Of a stretch of DNA of 64,000 bases, positions 22,530 to 32,197 are shown in pieces. Within the stretch, counting starts at the first letter, position 1; every line of letters begins with the position of its first letter. A program made the translations under genes and the position numbers. Source of the stretch: Rhodobiaceae bacterium UBA7804. GTDB taxonomy: Bacteria; Pseudomonadota; Alphaproteobacteria; Parvibaculales; Parvibaculaceae. Under the pieces are notes generated by a model, which was not told the origin of the DNA, made no database searches, and worked only from the letters and a program-made list of their open reading frames with translations. The stretch covers positions 104,479 to 168,478 of the forward strand of contig DLCG01000006.1 of the NCBI GenBank assembly GCA_002480495.1, in the 5' to 3' direction.

Positions 22530-23656
22530 TTCCCTTCTCCCCCGGCGATGCGAATGATGGCCGGACCGATTTTCCGCAAAGGCAGTATCTCCTCGCAGAT
22601 CCCTGCCTGCGCGACAGCGCCCGGCATCCCCCAAACGACGCTGCTTTCGCGATCTTGAGCGAAAATGCGTCCTCCCTCCTTCTGGACGGCTTCACATCCC
22701 TTGAGGCCGTCGCTTCCCATGCCTGTCAGGATGACGACGAGCAGCCTGTCCTGAAAAGCTTTTGCCAGACTGCGCAACATTGGATCGACCGCTGGCTTGC
22801 AGGAGTTCTCCGGCGGTCCGTCGTCGAGCCGGATGATGGTTCCTCCCGCCGCCCGCCGTTCGACCAGCATGTGTTTGCCTCCCGGAGCGATGTAGATACG
22901 ACCCGGCTCCAGCACCTCTCCATCCCGCGCTTCCGTGGCGCTGCGGCCCGAATAGCGTGTCATATGTTCGGCGAGCAACCCGGTGAACGTCGCGGGCATA
23001 TGCTGCGTTACCAGAATGGGTTGCGTGAGAGCGGGGTCCAGATCGCGCAAGACTTCCGCAAGCGCCTGCGGCCCGCCGGTCGATGACCCGATCGCAATGA
23101 CGTCCGGTTTTGAAGGCGCCCGGTTTGGCCTTGCCGGGTTTCGGGCCACCTCTTCCTCCCGCGCGCTCGCGGCATTCTGCCTTGGCGATGGCGGATGTCT
23201 CACGGCGGCCTTCCCCGCACCCGTGCCATGTTCGCGTACCTTGCTCACAAGTTCCGCCCTGAAGCTTTCCGCGCCTCCAAGACCGGCCTTCGGTTTGGCG
23301 ACGTAATCCGCTGCCCCCATCGCCATGGTTTTCAATGAAATGTCCGCATCGCGCTGACTTGCGGAAGAAACCATGATCACCTTCAGGTCGGGTTTCAGCT
23401 CAAGGAGGCGAGGAAGGGCTGCAAGCCCATCAAGTTCCGGCATTTCGATATCGAGAACCACGACATCGATCTCATGATTACCGGCTGCCTTGAGCGCCAT
23501 GAGTCCGTTGGGAACCGAGGCAACGACCTTTATGCCGTCCTCTTCTTCAAGCGTGCGGGTGACGATCCCGCGTGCGACCGCGGAATCGTCCACTACCATC
23601 ACCCGGCAGGACGGTTCGCGCCTTTCCTTGCTGCTCTTCGATAACTGGATTGCCAT
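22526..23656 (-). CDS. cheB: Chemotaxis response regulator methylesterase CheB
   Basis: The 376-residue protein has a receiver domain with phospho-acceptor Asp69 (VVVLDIEMP), a variable linker (about 130-185) and a C-terminal methylesterase domain with the catalytic triad Ser (GSSTGGP), His (QHMP) and Asp (GMGSDG). It removes methyl groups from receptors, or deamidates them, in opposition to CheR. It starts 15 bp after the CheZ-like gene and overlaps cheR, so it is operonic. Nothing unusual is seen in length or motifs. Confidence 0.95.
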   Translation of the reverse strand: MAIQLSKSSKERREPSCRVMVVDDSAVARGIVTRTLEEEDGIKVVASVPNGLMALKAAGNHEIDVVVLDIEMPELDGLAALPRLLELKPDLKVIMVSSASQRDADISLKTMAMGAADYVAKPKAGLGGAESFRAELVSKVREHGTGAGKAAVRHPPSPRQNAASAREEEVARNPARPNRAPSKPDVIAIGSSTGGPQALAEVLRDLDPALTQPILVTQHMPATFTGLLAEHMTRYSGRSATEARDGEVLEPGRIYIAPGGKHMLVERRAAGGTIIRLDDGPPENSCKPAVDPMLRSLAKAFQDRLLVVILTGMGSDGLKGCEAVQKEGGRIFAQDRESSVVWGMPGAVAQAGICEEILPLRKIGPAIIRIAGGEGK

Positions 23657-23671
23657 TTTCTTCGGGTGCCT

Positions 23672-24172
23672 TCACTCACCGCCCGCAAGAAGCCGGTCGA
23701 CGGCATCCTGCTCCATGCCGCAACCAGGCATGGCCGGACCGTTGAGCAGCCCTTCCGGTCGCGACGGCATGGGAGCGGATCGGCTTTCCTGTCCGGCGAG
23801 CTCCGCCAATGTTTGCTCCACGAGATCGAGCGTTTCGCCAACCTGTGACAGCCGCTGTCCGGTAATATCCTGGAAGCAGCAGGCCTCCATGATCTGGTCG
23901 CAGCAGGCTGCAACCTTCAATCCGGCGGTACCTCCGTCGGAAAAATCGATCTCGGACATCTGCTCGACCGCCGACATGATCCGTTCGACGGCTGTTTCCA
24001 TTTCTCGAACGGCCGTCTTCTGTTCGTTGATGGCGCGCTGCAGCTTCTGTGTGCGAAATGACGGCGCGAGCAGCGGTTCCAGGCGTTTCCGGCCGCGCAA
24101 GATCGTCCGGCACATCTCTACGCATTCGTTCGTCAGACGTTCGACGAGTTCCAGCTTGTCGCTACCAGCCAT
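23672..24172 (-). CDS. cheZ: CheZ-like CheY-phosphate phosphatase
   Basis: The 166-residue protein is shorter than enterobacterial CheZ (about 214) but keeps the catalytic signature in CFQDITGQR: Asp102 and Gln106 match the DxxxQ pair that attacks CheY phosphate. The N-terminal part is a long helical hairpin with coiled-coil character. The C-terminus, after a Pro/Gly linker, is QDAVDRLLAG, similar to the CheY-binding peptides of CheZ and FliM. The ATG at 24172 overlaps the cheY stop. It should terminate the CheY signal of this operon. In some alphaproteobacteria the equivalent gene is named cheT. Confidence 0.8.
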   Translation of the reverse strand: MAGSDKLELVERLTNECVEMCRTILRGRKRLEPLLAPSFRTQKLQRAINEQKTAVREMETAVERIMSAVEQMSEIDFSDGGTAGLKVAACCDQIMEACCFQDITGQRLSQVGETLDLVEQTLAELAGQESRSAPMPSRPEGLLNGPAMPGCGMEQDAVDRLLAGGE

Positions 24173-24558
24173 CAAAAATCCCCCAGCACCGTCTTGAGTT
24201 TTGCTTTCAGCACTTCGGCACTGAAGGGTTTGATGATGTAGTTGTTCACGCCGGCCTGCCGTGCCGCGATGACATTCTCGACCTTGGATTCGGCGGTGAC
24301 CATGACGAATGGCAAGGCCTTGAGCGCGTCGTCGGAGCGTATCTTCTGAAGCAACTCGTAGCCCGTCATCGGCTGCATGTTCCAGTCGGAGATGACGAGG
24401 CCGTAGTTGCGTGTCCTGAGCTTCGCCAGGGCGTCTGTGCCGTCCGTCGCCTCGTCGATCTCCGAAAAGCCGAGCTTCGTAAGAAGGTTCCGCACGATGC
24501 GCAACATCGTCTTGTAGTCATCCACGATCAGGATCGGCATCTTCATGTCGACAGCCAT
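24172..24558 (-). CDS. cheY: Single-domain response regulator CheY
   Basis: The 128-residue protein is a lone receiver domain with the acidic pair in IVDDYK, phospho-acceptor Asp58 (VISDWNM), a Thr/Ala switch region (MVTAES) and Lys in IIKPFS. It carries the phosphoryl signal from CheA to the flagellar motor or another output. GGAGATAA precedes ATG 24558; the longer frame upstream is not used. It overlaps the CheZ-like gene by ATGA, which fits coupled synthesis of signal and phosphatase. Confidence 0.95.
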   Translation of the reverse strand: MAVDMKMPILIVDDYKTMLRIVRNLLTKLGFSEIDEATDGTDALAKLRTRNYGLVISDWNMQPMTGYELLQKIRSDDALKALPFVMVTAESKVENVIAARQAGVNNYIIKPFSAEVLKAKLKTVLGDF

Positions 24559-24572
24559 AATTATCTCCTCCG

Positions 24573-25067
24573 TTACATTCCATGAACCGGCTCGACGCCG
24601 ATTGCGCCGAGAACGCTGGTGACGCTCAGCACCAGCAAAAGCCGGTCTTCGAGGCGATAGATCCCTTGCGAAACCTCGCGCCATCGCGCGTCCAGCGTCG
24701 CCGGGACGCTTTCCTTCTGTCGCGTGGGCAAGCTCAGAACTTCGCCGACTTCATCCACCAGCAGGCTGAATGGTTCGTCATCATGCTCGACCACCACCGC
24801 CATCGCCCTTTCCACGAAGCCGTCGGCGGGAAGGCCGAGCCGGGTACGCATGTTGATCGCCGTGACGATCCGGCCCCGCAGGTTGAGCGAGCCTGCAATC
24901 TCTGCCTGAGCGAGCGGGATTCGCGTAATGATCTGCGGGCTCAGGACGTCACGCACATTGAGCACGGGGATGCCGAATGTCTGTCCGGCGACGATCATCG
25001 TCACATAGTCTTCCATTGCCGTTTCTCCGGCCCTGCCGAAGCCGGTCGGCTGCAGGGTCGCACTCAT
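24573..25067 (-). CDS. cheW: Chemotaxis coupling protein CheW
   Basis: The 164-residue protein is a single CheW domain with the conserved core GSLNLRGRIVTAINMRTRLGL and the VDEVGEVLSL segment. It couples receptors to CheA in the signalling array. The ATG at 25067 overlaps the cheA stop, so CheA and CheW are probably made together. Length and motifs are ordinary. Confidence 0.95.
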   Translation of the reverse strand: MSATLQPTGFGRAGETAMEDYVTMIVAGQTFGIPVLNVRDVLSPQIITRIPLAQAEIAGSLNLRGRIVTAINMRTRLGLPADGFVERAMAVVVEHDDEPFSLLVDEVGEVLSLPTRQKESVPATLDARWREVSQGIYRLEDRLLLVLSVTSVLGAIGVEPVHGM

Positions 25068-28021
25068 GCTGCAATCTCCTTGCGTATTTCGTTGACGGAT
25101 GTACGCGACAGCGCGTTCAGAAGTGCTTTGGGATCGAGCTTCGTGACATAGTCGGTAAAGCCCGCTTCCATGCCGCGCTCTATGTCCTTCGTGTTTGCAT
25201 GGGAAGACAGCGCGACGATGGGAACGTCGGCCAGCCTTTCGTCTGCCCGCAACTTGCGCACCAGTTCGAAGCCGGAAAGACCGGGCATCTCGATGTCCGA
25301 GACGATGAAGTCGAACTTGCCGCCGTCCTCGCAGAGCGATATTGCCGCTTCGGCGTGTTCGGCCACGGTCACCGAGTAGCCGGCGATCGTGAGCATGGGT
25401 ATGAGAAGATTGCGGAAGAAGGCGCTATCCTCGACCAGCAGGACTTGCCGTTCCCGCTCGGCGCCAAAGGGGCTTTCCGTCTCCACCTCGAACCAGTCGG
25501 CATCGCTTTGGCGCAGATAGTGAACCGTATCGATGATGTCGGTTGCCTGCCCCGCGATGATCGCGCTGCCGAGAATGCCGGGTCGGCTGCCGCCAGCCAG
25601 ATGGAGGTCGAGCGGAGCCTCCACGATGTCCACAACACGGTCGACGACCAGTCCCAGCATCCTTTGTCCGTCGACGAAAACAAGGATCGGATGTCTGCCT
25701 TGCCGGTCCGCCGGCTTTCCTTCCAGGTCGATGAGAGGCATCAGCCCGCCCCGATACTGGAGAACGGTGCGTGAACCAGCCTTCTCCGCGACGGCGAGAT
25801 CCGTCTCCTCCAGCCGGGCCACAAGCGAGAGCGGAACCGCCTTGGGGCTGCCGTCGCGCGCCTCGAATACGAGCATGGAAACGGCTTCGTTCCGGCGCGC
25901 CCCACCTTCGTGCTGGCCTCCCAGCGCGGATGCTTCCGCATGAGGAGCTGCCGAAACGGCGGATGCAAGCCCGTTCGGGTCGAGGATCATGATCACACGT
26001 CCATCGCCGAGGATGGTCGTGCCCGAGAAGCAGGAAATGTGGCGCATGCAACGGGACACCGGCTTGACCACGATTTCTTCGGTGTCGAATACCTTGTCGA
26101 CGATGATGCCGAAAACGAAGGCGCCGACCTGGGAGACGACGACATACATGCTCTCCGGCCCCTCGTTATCTTCGGGGCTTGTCTTTTCCTTGTCCGGCAG
26201 GCCCAGGATTTCGCCAAGCGATACGAGCGGCAGAAGCCGGTCGCGCAGCCGGTAGACCGGCCGGCCGTTGATCTTTTCAAGCCCCTTGCTCGCTTCCCGG
26301 TTGATGCGGACGAGTTCGACCACGCTGTTCTGTGGAAGCGCGAAGCGCTCTCCCTCGCACTCCACGATAAGAGCGGAGACGATCGCCAGTGTGAGAGGAA
26401 TCTTGATGATGAAGCGCGAACCAGCACCTTCGGTCGACTGGAACTCGATGATACCGCCGATCTTCTCGATATTGTTGCGCACCACATCCATGCCCACGCC
26501 GCGGCCTGAGACACTTGTCACTGCGGCGGCGGTCGAGAAGCCGGGCCGGAATATGAATTGCTGTATCTGTTGTTCGCTCATTCCTTCGAGCTGCGCTTCC
26601 GTTGCCAGCCCGTTGGCAATGACCTTCTCCCGGATGCGCGCCGTGGGAAGACCGCGACCGTCGTCGGATACCACGACGACGATATGTCCGCCTTCATGTC
26701 TTGCGGTCAGTTCGATGGTGCCATGCTCGGATTTGCCCGCGGCAAGGCGCTCTCCTGCGGTCTCGATACCGTGATCGGCGGAGTTGCGGACCATATGGGT
26801 GAGCGGATCGCGTATGGATTCCAGGATTTGCCGGTCGAGTTCGGTGTCGGCGCCGGTCATCACGAGGTCGATTTTCTTTCCGAGCTCCTGCGAGAGATCG
26901 CGCACAAGCCGTGGAAGCTTGCCCCAGGCATTCCCGATGGGCTGCATGCGTGTCATCATCACGCTCTCCTGCAGCTCGGTTGTCACCTGATTGAGGCGCT
27001 GCAGGGGGGCGGCGAAGGGCGTTTCGTCATGGCTGCGCATGATCTGAAGCAGCTGATTGCGCGTGAGAACGAGCTCGCTTACCAGCGTCATCAGGTCCTC
27101 GAGCACATTGATATTGACGCGTAATGTCTGGGTCTGCCCCTGCGCCTCATGCCTCTCGGAAGCAGCCGGGGGTGTCTCCCGCGCAGGCTGGAGCTTCTTC
27201 GTATCCTCTTTCTCCTGCGTTTCCTTCTTCACATCGGCCTTCGCGGCCGGCTGTTTGCGATGGAGAAGCGAAACCAGCCCCGCAATGTCGTCTTCCTCGA
27301 TGCTGAGCGAGCGGAAAGCCGCGGCAATCTCGCTTTCGAGCAGCATCACATCGTCGGAGGTCCAGCCATTCTCGATCAGACAGCCCACCACATCGGCAAT
27401 GTCCATTCCGGGTGTCTTTTCGAGCGCTACCTCGAACCCCTTGGCCAGAGCGAACTGAAGCTTCAGCATCTCCGGTTCCCGCATTGCGCCTTCGCCCGCC
27501 TTCGCGAGGAAGCCGCTACAGGCAAGCTCACAGGCGGCATCGATGCCGGATGCGCCGCCGGCTCTTTCGAAAAGCGTTCCGCTTTTTTCGGCTTTGCGTT
27601 CCGTAATGTCTTCCGGCTCGGAGTGGGAGGGAGCCGGTTCACCGCTTGCGATCTGCCTCAGCGCCGCGATGATTTCGGTGTCGTCGCCTGCCGGTTCGCT
27701 GCCTGTCTCGCCGAGCAGACCGACAAGTTCCTTGATGCGATCGAGCGCTGCGAGAACCTGCGAGATCACACCATGCGATACGGCAAGTTCGCCATCACGG
27801 ACACGGCCCAGGACGTCTTCTGCCGCATGCGCCACGGACTCCAGCCGGGGAAGGCCCAGGAAACCGCACGTACCCTTGATGGTGTGCATCACCCGGAAGA
27901 TGCTGCCGAGAAGCGCCGGATCGCCGGGCCGCTGTTCCAGTTCCACGATCTCGCTGTCCAGAACGTCGAGGGATTCGCAAGTCTCTGCGAGAAAATCCTT
28001 GAGGAGATCGTCCATTTTCAT
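25064..28021 (-). CDS. cheA: Hybrid chemotaxis kinase CheA with two CheW-like domains and a receiver
   Basis: The 985-residue protein begins with an Hpt domain (phospho-acceptor His46 in VMHTIKG), followed by a variable region, the dimerisation helices (about 300-370), the HATPase domain with HMVRNSADHGIE and the glycine-rich VSGRGVGMDVV, a CheW-like regulatory domain, a second CheW-like domain (about 720-850), and a C-terminal receiver (about 865-980) with SDIEMP and the switch region VALSSHA. The added CheW-like and receiver domains distinguish it from classical CheA of about 650 residues. The receiver may act as a phosphate sink or in adaptation. The AT-rich 109 bp upstream probably holds the operon promoter. 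Confidence 0.93.
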   Translation of the reverse strand: MKMDDLLKDFLAETCESLDVLDSEIVELEQRPGDPALLGSIFRVMHTIKGTCGFLGLPRLESVAHAAEDVLGRVRDGELAVSHGVISQVLAALDRIKELVGLLGETGSEPAGDDTEIIAALRQIASGEPAPSHSEPEDITERKAEKSGTLFERAGGASGIDAACELACSGFLAKAGEGAMREPEMLKLQFALAKGFEVALEKTPGMDIADVVGCLIENGWTSDDVMLLESEIAAAFRSLSIEEDDIAGLVSLLHRKQPAAKADVKKETQEKEDTKKLQPARETPPAASERHEAQGQTQTLRVNINVLEDLMTLVSELVLTRNQLLQIMRSHDETPFAAPLQRLNQVTTELQESVMMTRMQPIGNAWGKLPRLVRDLSQELGKKIDLVMTGADTELDRQILESIRDPLTHMVRNSADHGIETAGERLAAGKSEHGTIELTARHEGGHIVVVVSDDGRGLPTARIREKVIANGLATEAQLEGMSEQQIQQFIFRPGFSTAAAVTSVSGRGVGMDVVRNNIEKIGGIIEFQSTEGAGSRFIIKIPLTLAIVSALIVECEGERFALPQNSVVELVRINREASKGLEKINGRPVYRLRDRLLPLVSLGEILGLPDKEKTSPEDNEGPESMYVVVSQVGAFVFGIIVDKVFDTEEIVVKPVSRCMRHISCFSGTTILGDGRVIMILDPNGLASAVSAAPHAEASALGGQHEGGARRNEAVSMLVFEARDGSPKAVPLSLVARLEETDLAVAEKAGSRTVLQYRGGLMPLIDLEGKPADRQGRHPILVFVDGQRMLGLVVDRVVDIVEAPLDLHLAGGSRPGILGSAIIAGQATDIIDTVHYLRQSDADWFEVETESPFGAERERQVLLVEDSAFFRNLLIPMLTIAGYSVTVAEHAEAAISLCEDGGKFDFIVSDIEMPGLSGFELVRKLRADERLADVPIVALSSHANTKDIERGMEAGFTDYVTKLDPKALLNALSRTSVNEIRKEIAA

Positions 28022-28130
28022 AGCCTCATCAGAAAATTATGAGAATAAGCCTATGAAAATCTGTTTAAATGTAAGTAAAAATAAGAAATAATGTTATTAT
28101 TATTTTATAAATACTTGGATAAATACTTGA
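28022..28130. promoter_or_regulatory. AT-rich promoter region of the che operon
   Basis: This 109-bp gap is strikingly AT-rich for this genome. It contains two direct copies of AAATACTT (28109-28116 and 28121-28128), 12 bp apart. It separates the PAS kinase gene from cheA, both on the minus strand, and is the likely promoter of cheA-W-Y-Z-B-R. Confidence 0.5.
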
Positions 28131-30827
28131 TTAGTCGCTCGCCGCCAGGCGCAGTTCCGTCACCGGCTGCATCCGCGAGGCAGGGAAGCGGACCTCCACG
28201 CGGGTGCCCTTGCCTTTGCTGCTCTCGATCGAGAGCGAGGCGCCATGCAACTGGGCGAACTGTTTGGTAAGTGCGAGCCCGAGTCCGACGCCTTCGTAAC
28301 GCCGGGAAAGATGGCTCTCTGCCTGGATGAAGGGTTCCGTCACCCTTTCGATGTCTTCCGGCGCGATACCGATTCCCGTGTCTTCGACAGCAAAAACCAG
28401 CGCGCCGTCGGCGGCGATATCTGCCGTAAGCGTAATTGTCCCGCCGGCAGGCGTGAACTTGATCGAGTTGGAAAGAAGATTGATGAGAATCTGCCGTGTA
28501 AGTCTCTGATCGGCGAAAAGTATCGGTAGTCGCTGGCCGGGCTCGACCGTCAGTTTGAGTTTCGCGCTACTGGCGCGGCCCTCCACCGTCCTGGCACAGA
28601 ACTGACAGAGTTCCTCGACATCGATCTCTCTTTCTTCGAGTTCCGTCACGCCAACTTCGATCCGGCTGAGGTCGAGAATGTCGTTGACGATGGCAAGGAG
28701 GTGCATGCCGCTGTCATTGATGTCCTTCGCATAGCCCTGATACTGTTCTTTCGTCAGTGGTCCGAGCACGTCAGTCGCCATGAGCTCCGAAAAGCCGATG
28801 ATCGCGTTGAGCGGTGTTCGAAGCTCGTGGCTCATGTTCGCGAGGAATTGCGACTTGGCCTGGTTCGCATACTCGGCCTTGTTGCGCGCTGCCCGCAGCT
28901 CTTCGGTTGCCTTCTGTAGGTCGGTGATATCGAGCACTGTGCCGATGAGCTGCCGGACCTTGCCGTCTTCCCGGCGCACGGGTTCCGCCTCGCTGCGGAT
29001 ATATCGGACCTCTCCATTCGCAAGAACAATGCGATGCGTGGTGCGAAAGGGTTGACCGAGGTCGATCGCATCGCGGGTCGCCTGCCGCATCCGCAGCTGA
29101 TCGGAAGGGTGGACGCGATCGAGAAATCGCTCAAGCGTTACTCCCTTGCCTTGCGGCTCGCCGCCGAAAATGCGAAAGGCTTCGTCGGAGCAGGTAATCG
29201 TTCCGCTATCGATATCGAGCTGCCAGTTACCGAGATGCGCGATGCGTTCCGCTGCGGCGAGATTGGAGGCGCTTTCGCGCAATGCTTCCTGCGCACGATG
29301 CCTGTCGGTCACGTCGTAGCAACCGATCAGGACGATCGCCTCGCCGCCCATGCTGAGTGCCACGGCGGAAACGACGCACCAGATCTCGCTTCCCCCGCCA
29401 GTCATGACGGGAACCTCGATCTCCCGCATCCGGCCGTCGATTCCCTCGCCTGTCACAAGTTTTTCGGTGAGCTCCGTACCGGCGAACTCGGCGATGTGGC
29501 GACCCGCCAGTTTGCGGCGTTCGCAATCGACCAATGCACCGAAAGCGCTGTTGGCAAAGAGAATTTCGCCCGTCGCCTGCCGGATTGTGGCAAGTCCGAA
29601 CGGCATTGCTTCGATGATCATGCGCATCTGCCGCTCACGGGCGCGAAGGGCGTCCTCTGCCTGGCGCAGTGCCGTCAGGTCGCGGACAACAGCGGTAAAC
29701 ACCGTCTCGCCGTCGAGTACGATGCGCGAAATTGTGGCTTCCGCCGGAAATTCCGAACCGTCCTTTCGGCGTCCCTTTACCTCGGGCCGGCGTCCCATGA
29801 AACGGGTCGGTGCTTCATCGCGGGCAAAGCGGGCGATATGGGTTCGATGCCGCGCCCTTACGCTTTCGGGAAGGAGCATGTCGAGCTTCTTGCCGATTGC
29901 TTCTTCGGAGCTGTAGCCGAAGATCGCTTCGGCGCGCTTGTTGAACAGGCGAATGCATCTGTCGCCATCCATAGCGACGATTGCGTCTCCGGCGGCGTCG
30001 AGCAATTCGTCGAGCTGCCGTCTTGCATTGGCCATTTCCTCGGCATTTATCCGGCACTTCAGCGCCATGCCGATGCGTTCCGCGATCCCGTCCAGAACTT
30101 CGAGCGTCAGCCGGTCGCGAGCCCTGGCTTCCCCCGTACAGAAGGTAAGAACGGCGATCACCTCACCATTCGCTTTGAGCGGTATGGCGACGCATCCGCT
30201 ATCCGCATCGAAGATAGGGGCGGTCCGCCCGCTTGCCCTGCTGCGCTCGGCAAGCGTCAGCGATGCCCGCCGCGCCTTCCTGCGATCCTCCTCCCCCCCT
30301 GCGCCGTTGCGCACGAGGCTCATCCGCATGATCAGGCGGTCGTCCTTCACGATCCAGACGGCCCCCTTGTGCCAGCCGGCATAGAGCAGGATCGCGTGGA
30401 GCATGGTGTGAAGCGCATCCGGCAGGGCTTCCGCTTTCATCAGCCTGTCGATGATGATCTGTGCGAAGCGGAGCTGACGCTCTTCCTGAACCTGCTGTGT
30501 GATGTCGGTGACGATGAGTGTTGTGCTCGACCCCGGCGTCCAGATGCGGGTCAGGATCAGCTCGCTGCTGTCCGGGCGGCGGCAGCGCTTGCGCAACTCG
30601 TAGTTGCGCTCCTCGCCGTCGACCACCGTCTGCGGGTCGACCGATACCCTGCCGCCCTTGACGATCAGGCGTTCGACGGCGGAAAGCGTAGGCGTCTCGC
30701 CGCCCTCCCAGCCGAGTGCCGCGAGCAGCTCGCCCGCGCCTGCATTCTGCGAAACGAGCTGGCTCGTTGCGGGGTCGAATACGAACACGGCAGGCGCGAG
30801 CGGTAGCACGGTCTGGCGGTAAGCCAC
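28131..30827 (-). CDS. Multi-PAS/GAF sensor histidine kinase
   Basis: The 898-residue protein appears soluble. It has an N-terminal PAS-like part, a GAF domain (about 130-270), three PAS/PAC units (about 270-650) and a kinase core with His667 in SHELRTPLN, N-box NLLSNSIKF, G1 box DTGIGI and G2 box GVGLGLAL. There is no receiver domain. It lies 23 bp downstream of the globin-coupled receptor gene and just upstream of cheA, all in one direction, so it is probably cotranscribed with the receptor. It may integrate a second redox or small-ligand signal; the output regulator is not adjacent. Confidence 0.88.
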   Translation of the reverse strand: MAYRQTVLPLAPAVFVFDPATSQLVSQNAGAGELLAALGWEGGETPTLSAVERLIVKGGRVSVDPQTVVDGEERNYELRKRCRRPDSSELILTRIWTPGSSTTLIVTDITQQVQEERQLRFAQIIIDRLMKAEALPDALHTMLHAILLYAGWHKGAVWIVKDDRLIMRMSLVRNGAGGEEDRRKARRASLTLAERSRASGRTAPIFDADSGCVAIPLKANGEVIAVLTFCTGEARARDRLTLEVLDGIAERIGMALKCRINAEEMANARRQLDELLDAAGDAIVAMDGDRCIRLFNKRAEAIFGYSSEEAIGKKLDMLLPESVRARHRTHIARFARDEAPTRFMGRRPEVKGRRKDGSEFPAEATISRIVLDGETVFTAVVRDLTALRQAEDALRARERQMRMIIEAMPFGLATIRQATGEILFANSAFGALVDCERRKLAGRHIAEFAGTELTEKLVTGEGIDGRMREIEVPVMTGGGSEIWCVVSAVALSMGGEAIVLIGCYDVTDRHRAQEALRESASNLAAAERIAHLGNWQLDIDSGTITCSDEAFRIFGGEPQGKGVTLERFLDRVHPSDQLRMRQATRDAIDLGQPFRTTHRIVLANGEVRYIRSEAEPVRREDGKVRQLIGTVLDITDLQKATEELRAARNKAEYANQAKSQFLANMSHELRTPLNAIIGFSELMATDVLGPLTKEQYQGYAKDINDSGMHLLAIVNDILDLSRIEVGVTELEEREIDVEELCQFCARTVEGRASSAKLKLTVEPGQRLPILFADQRLTRQILINLLSNSIKFTPAGGTITLTADIAADGALVFAVEDTGIGIAPEDIERVTEPFIQAESHLSRRYEGVGLGLALTKQFAQLHGASLSIESSKGKGTRVEVRFPASRMQPVTELRLAASD

Positions 30828-30850
30828 TTTGGTCTCCTGAACCGGCTTTC

Positions 30851-32197
30851 TCAGGCGGCTCTTGCGCGGCTGAGGAAAGTGTCGACCTGCTGGCGAAGCG
30901 TTTCCGCCTGCCGCGCCAGAATATCCGACGATCCGGATATCTGGGCCGCCGCCGCACCGGTTTCGGCGGCCGCCTCTGCGACGGAGACGATGTTGGAAGA
31001 TACGTCCTGCGTTCCGCGTGCGGCTTCCTGGACGTTGCGGGCAATCTCGTTGGTGGCTGCGTCCTGTTCGTCGACGGCGGCGGCGATCGAGGTGGCGATC
31101 TGGTTCATCTCCGTGATCGTCTGTTCGATCGATTTGATCGCGTCGACGGATTCATGCGTCGCGCCCTGCATCGCCTTGATCTGTTCGGCGATCTCTTCCG
31201 TCGCCTTTGCGGTCTGATTGGCGAGGCTCTTCACCTCGGATGCGACCACGGCAAACCCCTTTCCGGCTTCGCCGGCACGGGCGGCCTCGATCGTGGCGTT
31301 AAGCGCGAGAAGGTTCGTCTGCGCGGCGATGTCGTTGATGAGCGTCACGACGTCGCCGATCTTCTGTGCGGCGTCGGCAAGGCCCTGCACCTTCTCGTCG
31401 GTGCGATGCGCTTCCTGGACTGCCTGCCCGGCGATCTTGGTCGACATCGACGCTTGCCGCCCGATCTCGGCGATCGAGCTCGAAAGCTGTTCGCTGGCGG
31501 AAGCCACGGTCTGGACGTTCGCGGAGGCTTCTTCCGATGCCGCCGCGACGGTGGTCGTCTTGGAACTGGTCTGTTCCGCCGTCACGGACATGGCCTGCGC
31601 CGATGCCTGCAATTCGGTCGAGGCTGAGGCCACCGACTTGATGATCTCGTTCACTGCCACATCGAAATCGGAGATGGCCGCTTCGAGCGCCCTCTGCCGG
31701 CCGGCCCGCTCTTCCACCATTGCATCCTGATAGGCGGAGATGGCCAGGTCCATATCAAGACAAACTGCAGTATTCACTGCACAGAGTACTTCGGAAAGCT
31801 TTGCGGGCGTCCAGCGATACTTCTTGATCGCAATATCGACGAGCCGGTTCATCACGAATTTGTAACCGCCGATATACCAGCGCGGCTCAAGGCCGATCCG
31901 GTTATGCGTCAGGCCGATCGTGTGCACGCTCTGCATATAGGTGTCGTCGAAGGTGCCGGAAAAAAGCCGGCCCCAATGCGTCCCCTGGGCCTGCTTGAGG
32001 CGTGAGGTCTGATTGCCGACGAGCTTTGAAAGCTCGGGTACGGCGCCAAGATGGGCATAGAAACTGTCGAGAATCTGCGGCAGCTGCGGTTCCAGAATTT
32101 TCCAGAAATCGCGGAGCGCCGCGCCCGTCTTCTCGGATACTTCCATGAAGCGCAGGCGCGAATCCCGGTCCACGGTCGATTTTTCGTCTTTGGTCAT
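30851..32197 (-). CDS. Globin-coupled methyl-accepting chemotaxis protein
   Basis: The 448-residue protein lacks transmembrane segments. Its N-terminal domain (about 15-175) is a globin-coupled sensor of the HemAT class; the block THNRIGLEPRWYIGGY holds the probable heme-ligating His98. The C-terminal part is a long methyl-accepting helical hairpin with the conserved tip ending NLLALNATIEAARAGE. HemAT-type receptors bind oxygen and drive aerotaxis from the cytoplasm. The ATG at 32197 is preferred over the upstream frame start at 32236. The nearby complete che operon and FNR-type regulator support an oxygen-responsive module. Confidence 0.9.
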   Translation of the reverse strand: MTKDEKSTVDRDSRLRFMEVSEKTGAALRDFWKILEPQLPQILDSFYAHLGAVPELSKLVGNQTSRLKQAQGTHWGRLFSGTFDDTYMQSVHTIGLTHNRIGLEPRWYIGGYKFVMNRLVDIAIKKYRWTPAKLSEVLCAVNTAVCLDMDLAISAYQDAMVEERAGRQRALEAAISDFDVAVNEIIKSVASASTELQASAQAMSVTAEQTSSKTTTVAAASEEASANVQTVASASEQLSSSIAEIGRQASMSTKIAGQAVQEAHRTDEKVQGLADAAQKIGDVVTLINDIAAQTNLLALNATIEAARAGEAGKGFAVVASEVKSLANQTAKATEEIAEQIKAMQGATHESVDAIKSIEQTITEMNQIATSIAAAVDEQDAATNEIARNVQEAARGTQDVSSNIVSVAEAAAETGAAAAQISGSSDILARQAETLRQQVDTFLSRARAA

